Shown here piece by piece: positions 17,086-25,124 of a DNA stretch of 64,000 bases. This DNA comes from Lachnospiraceae bacterium (GTDB lineage Bacteria > Bacillota > Clostridia > Lachnospirales > Lachnospiraceae). The DNA lies in NCBI GenBank assembly GCA_015056865.1, contig SVFM01000014.1:1-64000 (forward strand). The letters are read 5' to 3'. Positions within the stretch are counted from its first letter, which is position 1. Each line of letters starts with the position of its first letter. Both the position numbers and the translations under genes were made by a program. The notes under the pieces were generated by a model. It was given only the letters and a program-made list of their open reading frames with translations. It had not been told where the DNA came from and did not search any database.

Positions 17086-17598
17086 TTAGGAGTTGCCCAG
17101 GGACTTACAGGCGACTCCTTTTTGATTGAGATATTTCATCAAGGCATTATCCCATAGGCGATCAGGTTCCTTGTCCATGATAAAGGTGTTGAAGGCAGTG
17201 CCGGTGGTAAGGAGAGTCTTTTCGCCATCGTACCTGATGGTTAGGACCAGGGCTTTGATCTGTTCCGGTGTAACAGCGGTATTGCCGCCGGAAAGGATGG
17301 GTATAATATATTGAGGCTTTAAATGAAGCACCAGTTTAAGGCCCAGGGGTGTGTGCTTTCCTTTGATCAGGTCAAAGATCAGTCCCCGCATACTATTCCA
17401 GGTGACAAAGTCCTGGGTGCCGGTAGGGCGCTGCTCAGGTGCTTCTTCACCGTAAAACTCCGGGTGCTGCAGTCCTTCAATGTGATAGGTGCAGGCCGCC
17501 ATGATGGTTGCCTCCTCCAGCAAAAAGATATCAAAAACATCGGTGGTCAGTAGCTGGCTCATAAATTGTTTCATGGAAGTGATCTGTAATGCAAGCAT
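17086..17598 (-). CDS. DUF5721-like family protein
   Basis: A 170-residue soluble protein (MLALQITSMKQFMSQLLTTDVFDIFLLEEA..) that resembles the DUF5721 family seen in Lachnospiraceae; function is unknown. The sequence is compact with FVTWNSMRGLIFDLIKGKHTPLGLKLVLHL in the middle and no membrane helix. The gene is divergent from degV, with facing promoters in the 150 bp between them, and convergent with the LTA-synthase-like gene, whose terminator overlaps its stop. The name is assigned from memory of the family, hence moderate confidence. Confidence 0.65.
   Translation of the reverse strand: MLALQITSMKQFMSQLLTTDVFDIFLLEEATIMAACTYHIEGLQHPEFYGEEAPEQRPTGTQDFVTWNSMRGLIFDLIKGKHTPLGLKLVLHLKPQYIIPILSGGNTAVTPEQIKALVLTIRYDGEKTLLTTGTAFNTFIMDKEPDRLWDNALMKYLNQKGVACKSLGNS
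17088..17123 (+). terminator. Intrinsic terminator after the LTA-synthase-like gene
   Basis: GGAGTTGCC / GGCGACTCC (9 bp, one G-U) with a 12 nt loop and five T residues. It overlaps the 3' end of the convergent DUF5721-like gene. Confidence 0.75.
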
Positions 17599-17628
17599 AA
17601 GTTATCTCCTATCAGTTTCTCTTTGTTT

Positions 17629-17657
17629 AGTATAGTACATTTGGACAAAAAAGTAAA
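17629..17657 (-). promoter_or_regulatory. Promoter of the DUF5721-like gene
   Basis: On the minus strand TTTACT (17657-17652), a 17 bp spacer and TATACT (17634-17629). It lies about 30 bp before the start codon and back-to-back with the degV promoter. Confidence 0.5.
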
Positions 17658-17665
17658 AGATTTCC

Positions 17666-17694
17666 TTTACAGGTTGCAGGGAATATGTTACTAT
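17666..17694 (+). promoter_or_regulatory. Promoter of the degV-family gene
   Basis: TTTACA (17666-17671), a 17 bp spacer and TACTAT (17689-17694). The ORF-track start at 17623 lies upstream of this promoter, so the ATG at 17755 is preferred. Confidence 0.5.
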
Positions 17695-17754
17695 CATAAA
17701 TGGTTTGAAAAACTACATACAAAGGTTTTCAATAGATATAGTCAGGGGAAGAGT

Positions 17755-18591
17755 ATGAGTTATAAGATTGTAGTAGACAGCTGTTGTGAATTACCTGCAG
17801 AATATGAAAAGGATTCCAGATTTGAGAGAGTGCCTTTGGGACTGGAAGTGGGGGAGTATCAGATTCTGGATGATGATGATTTTAATCAGGCGGAATTTTT
17901 GACTAAGGTTGCCGCTTATCCCAAAGCACCGAAGTCCTCCTGTCCCTCTCCGGAGAGATATATGAATGCCTATCACGTCGACGCGGAGGATATTTATGTG
18001 GTAACATTGTCCTCTCATTTAAGCGGCAGTTACCAGAGCGCACAGTTGGGGAAATCTCTCTACGTTGAGAATTTTGGTGAAAAAAATATTCATGTTGTGG
18101 ATTCTGAGTCTGCCAGTTGCGGAGAGACCCAGATAGCCATGAAAATTATGGAACTGGCAGATAACGGTATGAAATTTGCGGAAGTGGTAGAGCAGATAGA
18201 GAAGTTTCGAGATGAGATGAACACCTATTTTGTGTTGGACAATCTGGAAACGCTGCGCAAAAACGGCAGACTTTCCAGTGTGAAGGCTGTGGTAGTGTCT
18301 ACCCTCAATATTAAGCCTGTTATGGGGGCTGATAAGGGTACCATTATCCAGAGGGGCCAGGGGATTGGCATTAAGAAAGCTTTGGCTAAGATGACCGATT
18401 TGATCGCGGCAGAGCTTAAGGAAGGGGAAAAGAAGATTATTCGGATCGCTCATTGTAATTGTCTGCAGCGGGCGCTGGTGGTAAAAGAGATGTTATTGCA
18501 AAAGACGAATTGTAAGAACGTGGAAATTACGGATACCGCCGGTATCAGCAGTATGTACGCCAATGATGGCGGTGTGATCGTGGCTGTATAA
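17755..18591 (+). CDS. DegV family fatty-acid-binding protein
   Basis: A 278-residue DegV/FakB-type protein; relatives bind a fatty acid and present it to the FakA kinase. The family opening KIVVDSCCELP is present, followed by PKSSCPSPERYM (the ligand-loop region), VVTLSSHLSGSYQSA and the C-terminal YVLDNLE-type block (YFVLDNLETLRKNGRLS). AGGGGAAGAG precedes the ATG at 17755. It is monocistronic: a promoter lies upstream and a terminator 3 nt after the stop. FakA is not in the window. Confidence 0.9.
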   Translation: MSYKIVVDSCCELPAEYEKDSRFERVPLGLEVGEYQILDDDDFNQAEFLTKVAAYPKAPKSSCPSPERYMNAYHVDAEDIYVVTLSSHLSGSYQSAQLGKSLYVENFGEKNIHVVDSESASCGETQIAMKIMELADNGMKFAEVVEQIEKFRDEMNTYFVLDNLETLRKNGRLSSVKAVVVSTLNIKPVMGADKGTIIQRGQGIGIKKALAKMTDLIAAELKEGEKKIIRIAHCNCLQRALVVKEMLLQKTNCKNVEITDTAGISSMYANDGGVIVAV

Positions 18592-18593
18592 AT

Positions 18594-18634
18594 GGAGAGT
18601 CGCCTGTGTTTTGTACGCAGACGACTCCTTTTTT
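18594..18634 (+). terminator. Intrinsic terminator of the degV-family gene
   Basis: GAGTCG..CTG pairs with CAG..CGACTC, followed by six T residues. It lies between the convergent degV and DUF1294 genes. Confidence 0.7.
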
Positions 18635-18893
18635 ACATGGTGTAAACATAGAGCAGTAAAAGCATGGCTACCTGCAAAATAAGAATTCCGGGCATTCCAT
18701 AGACAAAACGTGGCTTTCGAGTTTTGTGTCGAAAAGTATACATACCCAGAATGGAACCAATGCTTCCACCAATTAGTGCAACAGCAAAGAGAGCTGCTTC
18801 CGGTATCCGGAAGGCTCCCTTTGTTGCTCTGCGTTTGTCAATGCCCATTATGGCAAATCCCAAGAGGTTTACCAATAATAATAAAACCGTCAT
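18633..18893 (-). CDS. DUF1294 family small membrane protein
   Basis: An 86-residue protein with three hydrophobic helices and the DUF1294 signature MGIDKRRA..RIPEAALFAVALIGGSIGSILGM..HKTRKPRF. Function is unknown. Its ATG begins 1 nt after the argG stop codon and its ribosome binding site (GGAAAGAA) lies inside the end of argG, so it is translationally coupled to argG. This pairing is unexpected because nothing links the family to arginine synthesis. Confidence 0.85.
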   Translation of the reverse strand: MTVLLLLVNLLGFAIMGIDKRRATKGAFRIPEAALFAVALIGGSIGSILGMYTFRHKTRKPRFVYGMPGILILQVAMLLLLYVYTM

Positions 18894-18894
18894 T

Positions 18895-20115
18895 TTAGTT
18901 CTTTCCGTTTGCTTCCTGCATCTTCATAGCACGAACCTTCAAAGACAGACCAAACAGATTGATAAAGCCCTCTGCATCATGGTGGTCATACAGATCGCCT
19001 GTCTTGAAAGAAGCGATGGACTCGTTGTACAGAGAGTAAGGTGAAGAGGTGCCGGCTTTAATAATATTTCCTTTGTAAAGCTTGAATTTTACTTCGCCGG
19101 TTACATATTCCTGCGTTTTCTCAATAAAGGCCTGTACTGCTTCACGCAGAGGAGTGAACCATTTTCCTTCATAAACAATGTCAGCCAAACGGTTGCCCAT
19201 CTCTTTTTTCATGGTGTAGGTATCACGGTCCAGGATCAGTTCCTCCAGCTGCTGGTGAGCCTCCATCAGAATGGTTCCGCCGGGGGTCTCATATACGCCG
19301 CGGGATTTCATGCCTACTACACGGTTTTCTACGATATCAACGATACCAATACCGTGCTTGCCGCCCAGAACGTTCAGCTCACGAACGATATCGGAATACT
19401 TCATGGTCTTGCCGTTTAAGGAGGTAGGGATACCCTGTTCAAAGGTCATGGTCACATATTCGCCTTCATCGGGAGCCCTCTCAGGTGTGGTGGAAAGTAC
19501 CAGCAGGTGATCATAGTTGGGCTCGTTTGCAGGATCTTCCAGTTCCAGACCCTCATGGCTGATGTGCCACAGGTTGCGGTCGCGGCTGTAAGAAGAGTCT
19601 GCAGAGAAGGGCAGGTCAATACCGTGAGCCTTGCAGTATTCGATCTCGGATTCACGGGAATCCATGTTCCACTTGTCATGTCTCCAGGGAGCAATGATCT
19701 TCAGATCGGGAGCCAGAGCCTTGATACCCAGCTCAAAACGGATCTGGTCGTTGCCCTTGCCGGTAGCGCCGTGGCAGATTGCAGTAGCATCTTCCTTGCG
19801 GGCGATCTCCACCAGCTTCTTGGCGATCAGAGGTCTTGCCATAGATGTGCCAAGCAGATATTTATTCTCGTATACAGCGCAAGCCTGTACACAGGGAGCT
19901 ATGTACTCATCGCAGAACTCGTCCACAACGTCCAGAATGTATAATTTCTCAGCACCGCAGAATTTGGCGCGCTCTTCCAGACCGTCCAGTTCTTCTCCCT
20001 GTCCGCAGTTAATGCAGACACAGATTACTTCGTAGTCAAAATTTTCTTTCAGCCAAGGGATGATAGCGGTAGTATCCAGACCGCCGGAGTAGGCCAATAT
20101 GACTTTTTCTTTCAT
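18895..20115 (-). CDS. argG: Argininosuccinate synthase
   Basis: Cytoplasmic ligase (406 residues) that joins citrulline and aspartate using ATP in arginine synthesis. The PP-loop [10 protein letters not shown] is at the N-terminus, with [15 protein letters not shown] and [15 protein letters not shown] as further family blocks. The start at 20115 follows GGAGG; the longer frame to 20190 would begin upstream of the promoter -10. Its promoter overlaps a TTGCA..TGCAA inverted repeat. argH is not in the window. It is followed by the coupled DUF1294 gene. Confidence 0.96.
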   Translation of the reverse strand: MKEKVILAYSGGLDTTAIIPWLKENFDYEVICVCINCGQGEELDGLEERAKFCGAEKLYILDVVDEFCDEYIAPCVQACAVYENKYLLGTSMARPLIAKKLVEIARKEDATAICHGATGKGNDQIRFELGIKALAPDLKIIAPWRHDKWNMDSRESEIEYCKAHGIDLPFSADSSYSRDRNLWHISHEGLELEDPANEPNYDHLLVLSTTPERAPDEGEYVTMTFEQGIPTSLNGKTMKYSDIVRELNVLGGKHGIGIVDIVENRVVGMKSRGVYETPGGTILMEAHQQLEELILDRDTYTMKKEMGNRLADIVYEGKWFTPLREAVQAFIEKTQEYVTGEVKFKLYKGNIIKAGTSSPYSLYNESIASFKTGDLYDHHDAEGFINLFGLSLKVRAMKMQEANGKN

Positions 20116-20161
20116 GATGATGATCCTCCATGTATTGTGATATAAATTTTTTTCTGTGAAC

Positions 20162-20190
20162 ACTATACAACATTTTTTTGCAAAATGCAA
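20162..20190 (-). promoter_or_regulatory. argG promoter with overlapping inverted repeat
   Basis: On the minus strand TTGCAT (20190-20185), a 17 bp spacer and TATAGT (20167-20162). The inverted repeat TTGCATTTTGCAA spans the -35 box and could be an imperfect ArgR-type operator, although its centre is shorter than a standard ARG box. Confidence 0.5.
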
Positions 20191-20242
20191 TTAAAAAGAA
20201 AAAGCCTTTTAGTTCCCATGTTGTTCTTGGAAACTAAAAGGC
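20191..20242 (-). terminator. Intrinsic terminator of the iron alcohol dehydrogenase gene
   Basis: On the minus strand GCCTTTTAGTT pairs with AACTAAAAGGC, followed by TTTTTCTTTTT. It separates adh transcription from argG. Confidence 0.85.
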
Positions 20243-20269
20243 ATATTTTATGTCCGATTTTAGGTGGAA

Positions 20270-21487
20270 TTAGAAATCAACCTCAGTATCGTAGTAGCAG
20301 CACTTCAGCAGTTTCTCCATCTCTTCCTGGCTGGGCTGGCGAGGGTTGGAGCCTGTGCAGGCATCTGCAATGGCGTTCTTAGCAATCTCAGGCAGTCTTG
20401 CCAGGAATACATCCTCAGGAACAAAGCCCTGCTCGGTGGGATAGCTGTCAGCGCCGTAGTTCTTAATGCACTGAGGAATGTTCAGGGCATCGTTCATCTT
20501 GCGCAGATATGCGATCAAGTTTGCCACCTTCTCTTCGGTAGTCTGGCCGCCAAGACCCATGTGATCTGCGATGGCACCGTAGCGCTTTGCAGCGGTCTCG
20601 TCCTTAGCGTTGTAAGCGATAACCTTGGGCAGGTACATAGCGTTGGCTGCGCCGTGGATGATGTGTGCGCCGTGATCTTCGAAGATAGCACCGGTCTTGT
20701 GAGCCATGGAATGAACAATACCCAAAAGGGCATTGGAGAATGCCATACCGGCCATGCACTGTGCATTGTGCATCTTTGCACGTTTATCCATGTCACCGTT
20801 GTAGGAATCAACCAGATCTTCCTGAATCATCTTGATTGCATGCAGAGCAAGAGGATCGGTGTAATCACAATTTGCGGTGGAAACATATGCCTCAACTGCA
20901 TGAGTCATAGCGTCCATACCGGTGTGAGCAACCAGCTTTTTAGGCATGGTCTCGGCCAGATCGGGATCCACGATGGCAACATCGGGAGTGATCTCAAAGT
21001 CAGCCAGAGGGTACTTGATACCTTTCTCATAGTCGGTGATAACGGAGAAAGCAGTTACCTCGGTAGCAGTTCCGGATGTGGAAGGGATTGCGCAGAAGTG
21101 TGCTTTCTGACGAAGCTTAGGCAGGCCGAATACTTTGCACATATCCTCAAAAGTAGTCTCAGGATACTCGTACTTGATCCACATAGCCTTTGCAGCATCG
21201 ATAGGTGAGCCGCCGCCCATAGCAACGATCCAGTCAGGCTGGAATTTGAGCATGGCCTCAGCGCCTCTCATAACTGTGTCAACAGAAGGGTCGGGCTCGA
21301 TGCCTTCGAACACTTCCACTTCCATGCCGGCTTCCTTCAGATATTCAATTGCTCTATCCAGAAAACCGAATTTCTTCATGGAACCACCGCCAACGCAGAT
21401 CATTGCGCGGGTACCTTTTAAATCCTTCAGTACAGCCAAAGAACCTTTACCATGGTACAGGTCTCTGGGCAGGGTAAAACGTGCCAT
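20270..21487 (-). CDS. Iron-containing alcohol dehydrogenase
   Basis: A 405-residue Fe-dependent alcohol dehydrogenase, probably reducing an aldehyde to an alcohol with NAD(P)H during fermentation. The nucleotide-binding GGGSPIDAAK is at 91-100, and the metal ligands appear as D192 and H196 (GMDAMTHAVEAY), H263 (HSMAHKTG) and H278 (IIHGAANA). It resembles the C-terminal ADH domain of AdhE but stands alone. GGAGGATAATC precedes the ATG. It has its own promoter with a long leader and a strong terminator. Adaptive codon use suggests high expression. Confidence 0.93.
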   Translation of the reverse strand: MARFTLPRDLYHGKGSLAVLKDLKGTRAMICVGGGSMKKFGFLDRAIEYLKEAGMEVEVFEGIEPDPSVDTVMRGAEAMLKFQPDWIVAMGGGSPIDAAKAMWIKYEYPETTFEDMCKVFGLPKLRQKAHFCAIPSTSGTATEVTAFSVITDYEKGIKYPLADFEITPDVAIVDPDLAETMPKKLVAHTGMDAMTHAVEAYVSTANCDYTDPLALHAIKMIQEDLVDSYNGDMDKRAKMHNAQCMAGMAFSNALLGIVHSMAHKTGAIFEDHGAHIIHGAANAMYLPKVIAYNAKDETAAKRYGAIADHMGLGGQTTEEKVANLIAYLRKMNDALNIPQCIKNYGADSYPTEQGFVPEDVFLARLPEIAKNAIADACTGSNPRQPSQEEMEKLLKCCYYDTEVDF

Positions 21488-21572
21488 ATGATTATCCTCC
21501 TATCATATAATGTGTAGTATTTTGTCCGTTCGTCCGGACGACATCCATGAGGGAATACCTCAAACTTTGTTA

Positions 21573-21601
21573 ATTATATATCAATTTCCATGAGAATGCA
21601 A
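21573..21601 (-). promoter_or_regulatory. Promoter of the iron alcohol dehydrogenase gene
   Basis: On the minus strand TTGCAT (21601-21596), a 17 bp spacer and a perfect TATAAT (21578-21573). The leader of about 80 nt contains the perfect palindrome CGTCCGGACG (near 21531-21540) and a GAGG/CCTC hairpin, possible regulatory structures. Confidence 0.65.
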
Positions 21602-21610
21602 TAGTAATAT

Positions 21611-21830
21611 ATAAAAACTGTGAAATAAGAGACTGGGGGTTAGGACACAGGAGGCACGCCTCATTCGGACACGCTTTCGCTCCGTGAAAGGATGTAATGG
21701 ACGCTAAATTCGAGGCAAAATGTCTACATTTTGCCTGACCTCATTAAGCGCCAACGCCTTTCAAGGGTCCTTCATTGAGGCGTGCCTCCTGTGCCCTACC
21801 CCCCGGCCTCCTATTTCTTAAATTTTTATG
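21611..21830 (-). repeat. Large intergenic hairpin element, copy C (inverted)
   Basis: About 200 bp. In minus-strand orientation the core reads AGGACCCTTGAAAGGCG, TTGGCGCTTAATGAGGTC, an apical AGGCAAAATGT/ACATTTTGCCT hairpin, TTTAGCGTCC, TTTCACGGAGCGAAAGCG and TGTCCG. The arms (about 36-45 nt, with GGAGGCACGCCTCA perfectly paired) share nothing with those of copies A and B. It lies between divergent genes (adh and the CmpB-like gene), so here it cannot be a simple terminator for both. Confidence 0.85.
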
Positions 21831-21895
21831 ATACATATCAAAAGGAGAGCAGCTGTGATATAATGGAGAAAAGTTTCAAGAGTGAAGGATGAGGT

Positions 21896-23230
21896 ATGTT
21901 TATGAATTACACAGGAAGTGAATTGTTGGCTTTTTTCTTTATTTACGCCTTTCTGGGGTGGGTCATTGAGATTATTTATGCGGCAGTGCATCAAAAGAAG
22001 TTTGCGAACAGGGGATTTTTAAATGCGCCCCTGTGCCCTGTATACGGCGGCAGCATGATTTTTTTGCTGGTGTTCTTTGACTCTTTGCGGGATAATTTTT
22101 TCTTTTTGTTTTTGGGATGTATTGTTGTAACCACTCTGTCCGAGTGGGTTACAGGTGTGCTCATGGAAAAGCTGCTGGGGCGCAAATGGTGGGATTATTC
22201 CGATTATAAATACAATGTGGGAGGATATGTGTGTCTGAATTTCTCTCTGATATGGGGTGTGGCGGCGGTAACAGCCGTGAAATTGATCCATCCGGGGATA
22301 ATATGGTTGGTAGATCATATGCCCAAGGTGGTGCTAAACATCTTGCTTTTGGTGTTGACCATTCTTTTGATCTGTGATTTTATTGTTTCTTTGGGTGTTG
22401 TGTTAAAGATCAAGATGTCCGGAAAACGGATGCAAAAAGTGGCAGCAGCCATGGAAGGATTTTCCGGTAAAGTGGGACAGGCTATTACTACTTTGATTCA
22501 AAAGCGGATCATGAAAGCGTTTCCTCATTTGGAGAAATCCCAGCCTTTACAGGCAATAGCAGAAGTGGAGCATGAGGTAAGTAAAAAGGTTTTTGCCCGG
22601 GGTTGTGGTTTTCATAAGCTGGTCTGGCTGTTTATGATCGGTTCTTTTCTGGGAGATATGACGGAAACGATCTTCTGCAGACTTACGATGGGGTATTGGA
22701 TGAGTCGAAGCAGTGTGGTGTACGGACGTTTCAGTATTGTGTGGGGCCTTGGTATTGTGCTCTTGACCTTGCTTTTGCACCGGTATAAAGACCGGAGTGA
22801 CAGGTACATTTTTGTGTTTGGTACGGTCATCGGTGGAGCATATGAGTATGCATGCAGTGTGTTTACGGAGCTGGCGTTTGGGACGGTGTTTTGGGATTAC
22901 AGTGGAATTCCTTTCAATCTGGGTGGCAGGATCAATCTGCTCTATTGTTTCTTCTGGGGGATTGCGGCTCTGGTGTGGCTGAAGCTTTGTTATCCTTTTT
23001 TATCCCGCCTGATTGAGAAAATACCCATCAAGTTGGGAACAGTGTTGTCCTGGATATTTGTAGTGTTCATGACTGTCAATCTGATCATCTCAGCTGCTGC
23101 ACTGGACAGGTACAGTGCCCGTGCAGCGGGGCAGGAACCGGAGAATAGCTTGGAGCAACTATTGGATGAGAGGTTTGGGGATGAGCGAATGGAAAGGATC
23201 TATCCCAAGGCTAAAATGACGGGAAATTGA
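21896..23230 (+). CDS. Duplicated CmpB-like membrane protein (putative ABC transporter permease)
   Basis: A 444-residue integral membrane protein of the ABC_trans_CmpB type; function is not established. It contains two related halves. The first has FLGWVIEIIYAA, then WWDYSDYKYNVGGYVCLNFSLIWG; the second has FLGDMTETIF, then VFWDYSGIPFNLGGRINLLYCFFWG. The repeated WDYS..NLGG(R/Y)..WG pattern shows an internal duplication. No ATPase gene is adjacent, so calling it an ABC permease rests on the family name only. GATGAGG precedes the ATG; a second ATG lies two codons on. Confidence 0.8.
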   Translation: MFMNYTGSELLAFFFIYAFLGWVIEIIYAAVHQKKFANRGFLNAPLCPVYGGSMIFLLVFFDSLRDNFFFLFLGCIVVTTLSEWVTGVLMEKLLGRKWWDYSDYKYNVGGYVCLNFSLIWGVAAVTAVKLIHPGIIWLVDHMPKVVLNILLLVLTILLICDFIVSLGVVLKIKMSGKRMQKVAAAMEGFSGKVGQAITTLIQKRIMKAFPHLEKSQPLQAIAEVEHEVSKKVFARGCGFHKLVWLFMIGSFLGDMTETIFCRLTMGYWMSRSSVVYGRFSIVWGLGIVLLTLLLHRYKDRSDRYIFVFGTVIGGAYEYACSVFTELAFGTVFWDYSGIPFNLGGRINLLYCFFWGIAALVWLKLCYPFLSRLIEKIPIKLGTVLSWIFVVFMTVNLIISAAALDRYSARAAGQEPENSLEQLLDERFGDERMERIYPKAKMTGN

Positions 23231-23248
23231 TGGTTATATACGCACGGA

Positions 23249-23264
23249 TTGCATAAATATGCAA
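23249..23264 (+). promoter_or_regulatory. Candidate ARG box (ArgR/AhrC operator)
   Basis: TTGCATAAATATGCAA is a near-perfect palindrome. Its inner 14 bases match the ARG box consensus TGNATWWWWATNCA exactly. It lies upstream of the GNAT-argJ-argB-argD genes, about 100 bp before the best promoter. Confidence 0.55.
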
Positions 23265-23342
23265 AATGTGAGATTTATACGATGGAAATATGAATAAAAA
23301 AACATGATGAAAAACAATAAGTGAATAAAAATAAAAAAATAG

Positions 23343-23370
23343 TGGACATTTTTGAAAAACGTGGTAAGAT
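23343..23370 (+). promoter_or_regulatory. Candidate promoter of the GNAT-argJBD operon
   Basis: TGGACA (23343-23348), a 16 bp spacer and TAAGAT (23365-23370). The spacing is slightly short and the boxes imperfect. Confidence 0.4.
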
Positions 23371-23401
23371 GATATACGAAAGTATTAAGCGGAGGTCAAA
23401 A

Positions 23402-23860
23402 ATGGAAGAAAATTTTACGATCCGGGCCATGGTGCCGGAGGATTACGATAAGGTATATACTCTTTGGAAAACGATCAAGGGTTTTGGCATCCGCAGCGTG
23501 GATGATTCCAGAGAGGGCGTGGAGCGGTTTTTGGTGCGCAATCCGGGCTGCAGTGTGGTTGCAGAAAAAGAGGGACAGATCGTGGGCAGTATCCTCTGTG
23601 GGCATGACGGCAGACACGGCAGTCTTTATCATGTGTGTGTGAAGGAGGATTACCGCCGCAGCGGAATCGGCAAAAGCATGGTGGTCCATTGTATGGAGCG
23701 GCTGAAGGAGGAGAAGATCAATAAGGTCTGCCTCATCGCCTTTACCAGAAATGATGTGGGAAATGCCTTTTGGAAGACCATAGGATGGAATCGGAGAGAA
23801 GACCTGAATTATTATGATTTTATTTTAAACGAAGAAAATATAACTGCGTTTATGCAATAA
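23402..23860 (+). CDS. GNAT family N-acetyltransferase in the arginine operon
   Basis: A 152-residue single-domain acetyltransferase. Motif A is VCVKEDYRRSGIGKSMV, and GNAFWKTIGWNRRED is the typical last strand and helix region. CGGAGG precedes the ATG at 23402; the longer track frame from 23321 lacks a site. It ends 17 nt before argJ and is probably the first gene of the arg operon. Its place suggests a link to acetylated arginine precursors, for example as a short N-acetylglutamate synthase, but ArgJ can itself supply acetylglutamate and small GNATs have many substrates. Confidence 0.82.
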   Translation: MEENFTIRAMVPEDYDKVYTLWKTIKGFGIRSVDDSREGVERFLVRNPGCSVVAEKEGQIVGSILCGHDGRHGSLYHVCVKEDYRRSGIGKSMVVHCMERLKEEKINKVCLIAFTRNDVGNAFWKTIGWNRREDLNYYDFILNEENITAFMQ

Positions 23861-23877
23861 GGAAGGAGTACATAAAA

Positions 23878-25101
23878 ATGGAGATTATTACAGGTGGCGT
23901 GACAGCGGCCCAGGGGTTTGAGGCGGCAGCTGTGGAGGCAGGGATTAAATATCAGAACAGAAAGGATATGGCGCTGGTTTACAGCCAGGTGCCTTGTCAG
24001 GCGGCCGGCACTTTTACTAGCAATCAGGTAAAGGCAGCGCCGGTGCTATGGGATAAGAAGCTGGTGGAGAAGGCGCCTTTTGTACAGGCGGTAGTGATCA
24101 ATTCCGGCATTGCCAATGCCTGCACCGGACAGGAGGGCTTGGATTGCTGTGAAAAGACGGCGGCTGCGGCAGGAAAGGTGCTGGGGATTCCTACAGATGC
24201 AGTGCTGGTGGCATCTACAGGCGTCATCGGCAGACAGATTCCTGTGGACAAGATCACGGCGGGCGTGGAGAAGTTGGCAGCCTGCAAGGAGGGTTCTGCC
24301 CAGGCAGGTACGCTGGCAGCCAAGGCAATTATGACCACCGACACCGTACACAAGGAAGTGGCAGTTACTTTTACCGCAGGGGGGAAGAAGGTAACCATCG
24401 GCGGTATGTGTAAGGGGTCCGGTATGATCCATCCCAACATGTGTACCATGCTGGCGTTCATGACTACGGATCTGGCCATCTCCAAGGAGCTGATGACCAA
24501 GGCAGTGAAAGAGAGCATAGACGATACTTTCAACATGATCTCTGTGGATGGAGATACTTCCACCAACGATACTTACTTGCTGCTGGCCAATGGTCTGGCG
24601 GGCAATCCGGAGATCACCTGTGAGAATGAAGATTATCAGGCCTTTCAGGAGGCTTTGCAGTATGTAAATACCACTTTGGCCAAAATGATGGCCGGGGACG
24701 GAGAGGGGGCTACAGCTCTTGTGGAGACGAAGGTGGTGGGAGCTGCCACCAAGCAGGATGCTAAGCTACTCAGCAAATCCGTGATCTGTTCCAGCCTGAC
24801 CAAGGCAGCAATCTTCGGGCATGATGCCAACTGGGGAAGAATCCTCTGTGCGCTGGGATATTCCGGGGCAAAGTTTGATCCGGAGAAGGTGGAACTTTAT
24901 TTTGAGAGTAAGGCCGGTAAGATCCAGCTTTATGGAGACGGGAAGGGTACCGACTACAGTGAAGAAGAAGCTACCAGGATTCTTTCGGAGAAGGAAGTGA
25001 CCATACTGGTCAATATGAACGCCGGAGACTGCGAGGCTACTGCCTGGGGTTGCGACCTGAGTTATGATTATGTAAAGATCAACGCGGATTACCGCAGCTA
25101 A
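23878..25101 (+). CDS. argJ: Glutamate N-acetyltransferase / amino-acid acetyltransferase
   Basis: ArgJ (407 residues) moves the acetyl group from N-acetylornithine to glutamate, recycling it in arginine synthesis; bifunctional forms also use acetyl-CoA. The family block [13 protein letters not shown] is near residue 45 and the self-cleavage region is [15 protein letters not shown], with nucleophile T190. The residue before the threonine is Cys rather than the usual Ala. [10 protein letters not shown] and [10 protein letters not shown] are also typical. The C-terminal half carries [15 protein letters not shown]. It is co-transcribed with argB and argD. Confidence 0.96.
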   Translation: MEIITGGVTAAQGFEAAAVEAGIKYQNRKDMALVYSQVPCQAAGTFTSNQVKAAPVLWDKKLVEKAPFVQAVVINSGIANACTGQEGLDCCEKTAAAAGKVLGIPTDAVLVASTGVIGRQIPVDKITAGVEKLAACKEGSAQAGTLAAKAIMTTDTVHKEVAVTFTAGGKKVTIGGMCKGSGMIHPNMCTMLAFMTTDLAISKELMTKAVKESIDDTFNMISVDGDTSTNDTYLLLANGLAGNPEITCENEDYQAFQEALQYVNTTLAKMMAGDGEGATALVETKVVGAATKQDAKLLSKSVICSSLTKAAIFGHDANWGRILCALGYSGAKFDPEKVELYFESKAGKIQLYGDGKGTDYSEEEATRILSEKEVTILVNMNAGDCEATAWGCDLSYDYVKINADYRS

Positions 25102-25124
25102 TACGAGGAAGAGAGGATAAAATC

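Noticed and set aside
20264-21208. 314-codon plus-strand ORF opposite the iron alcohol dehydrogenase gene
   Set aside because: It is an antisense shadow of a clear, conserved gene, without ribosome binding site or recognisable product. The same applies to 35638-36852 (opposite GH38), 43654-44664 and 42840-43691 (opposite the ABC operon).
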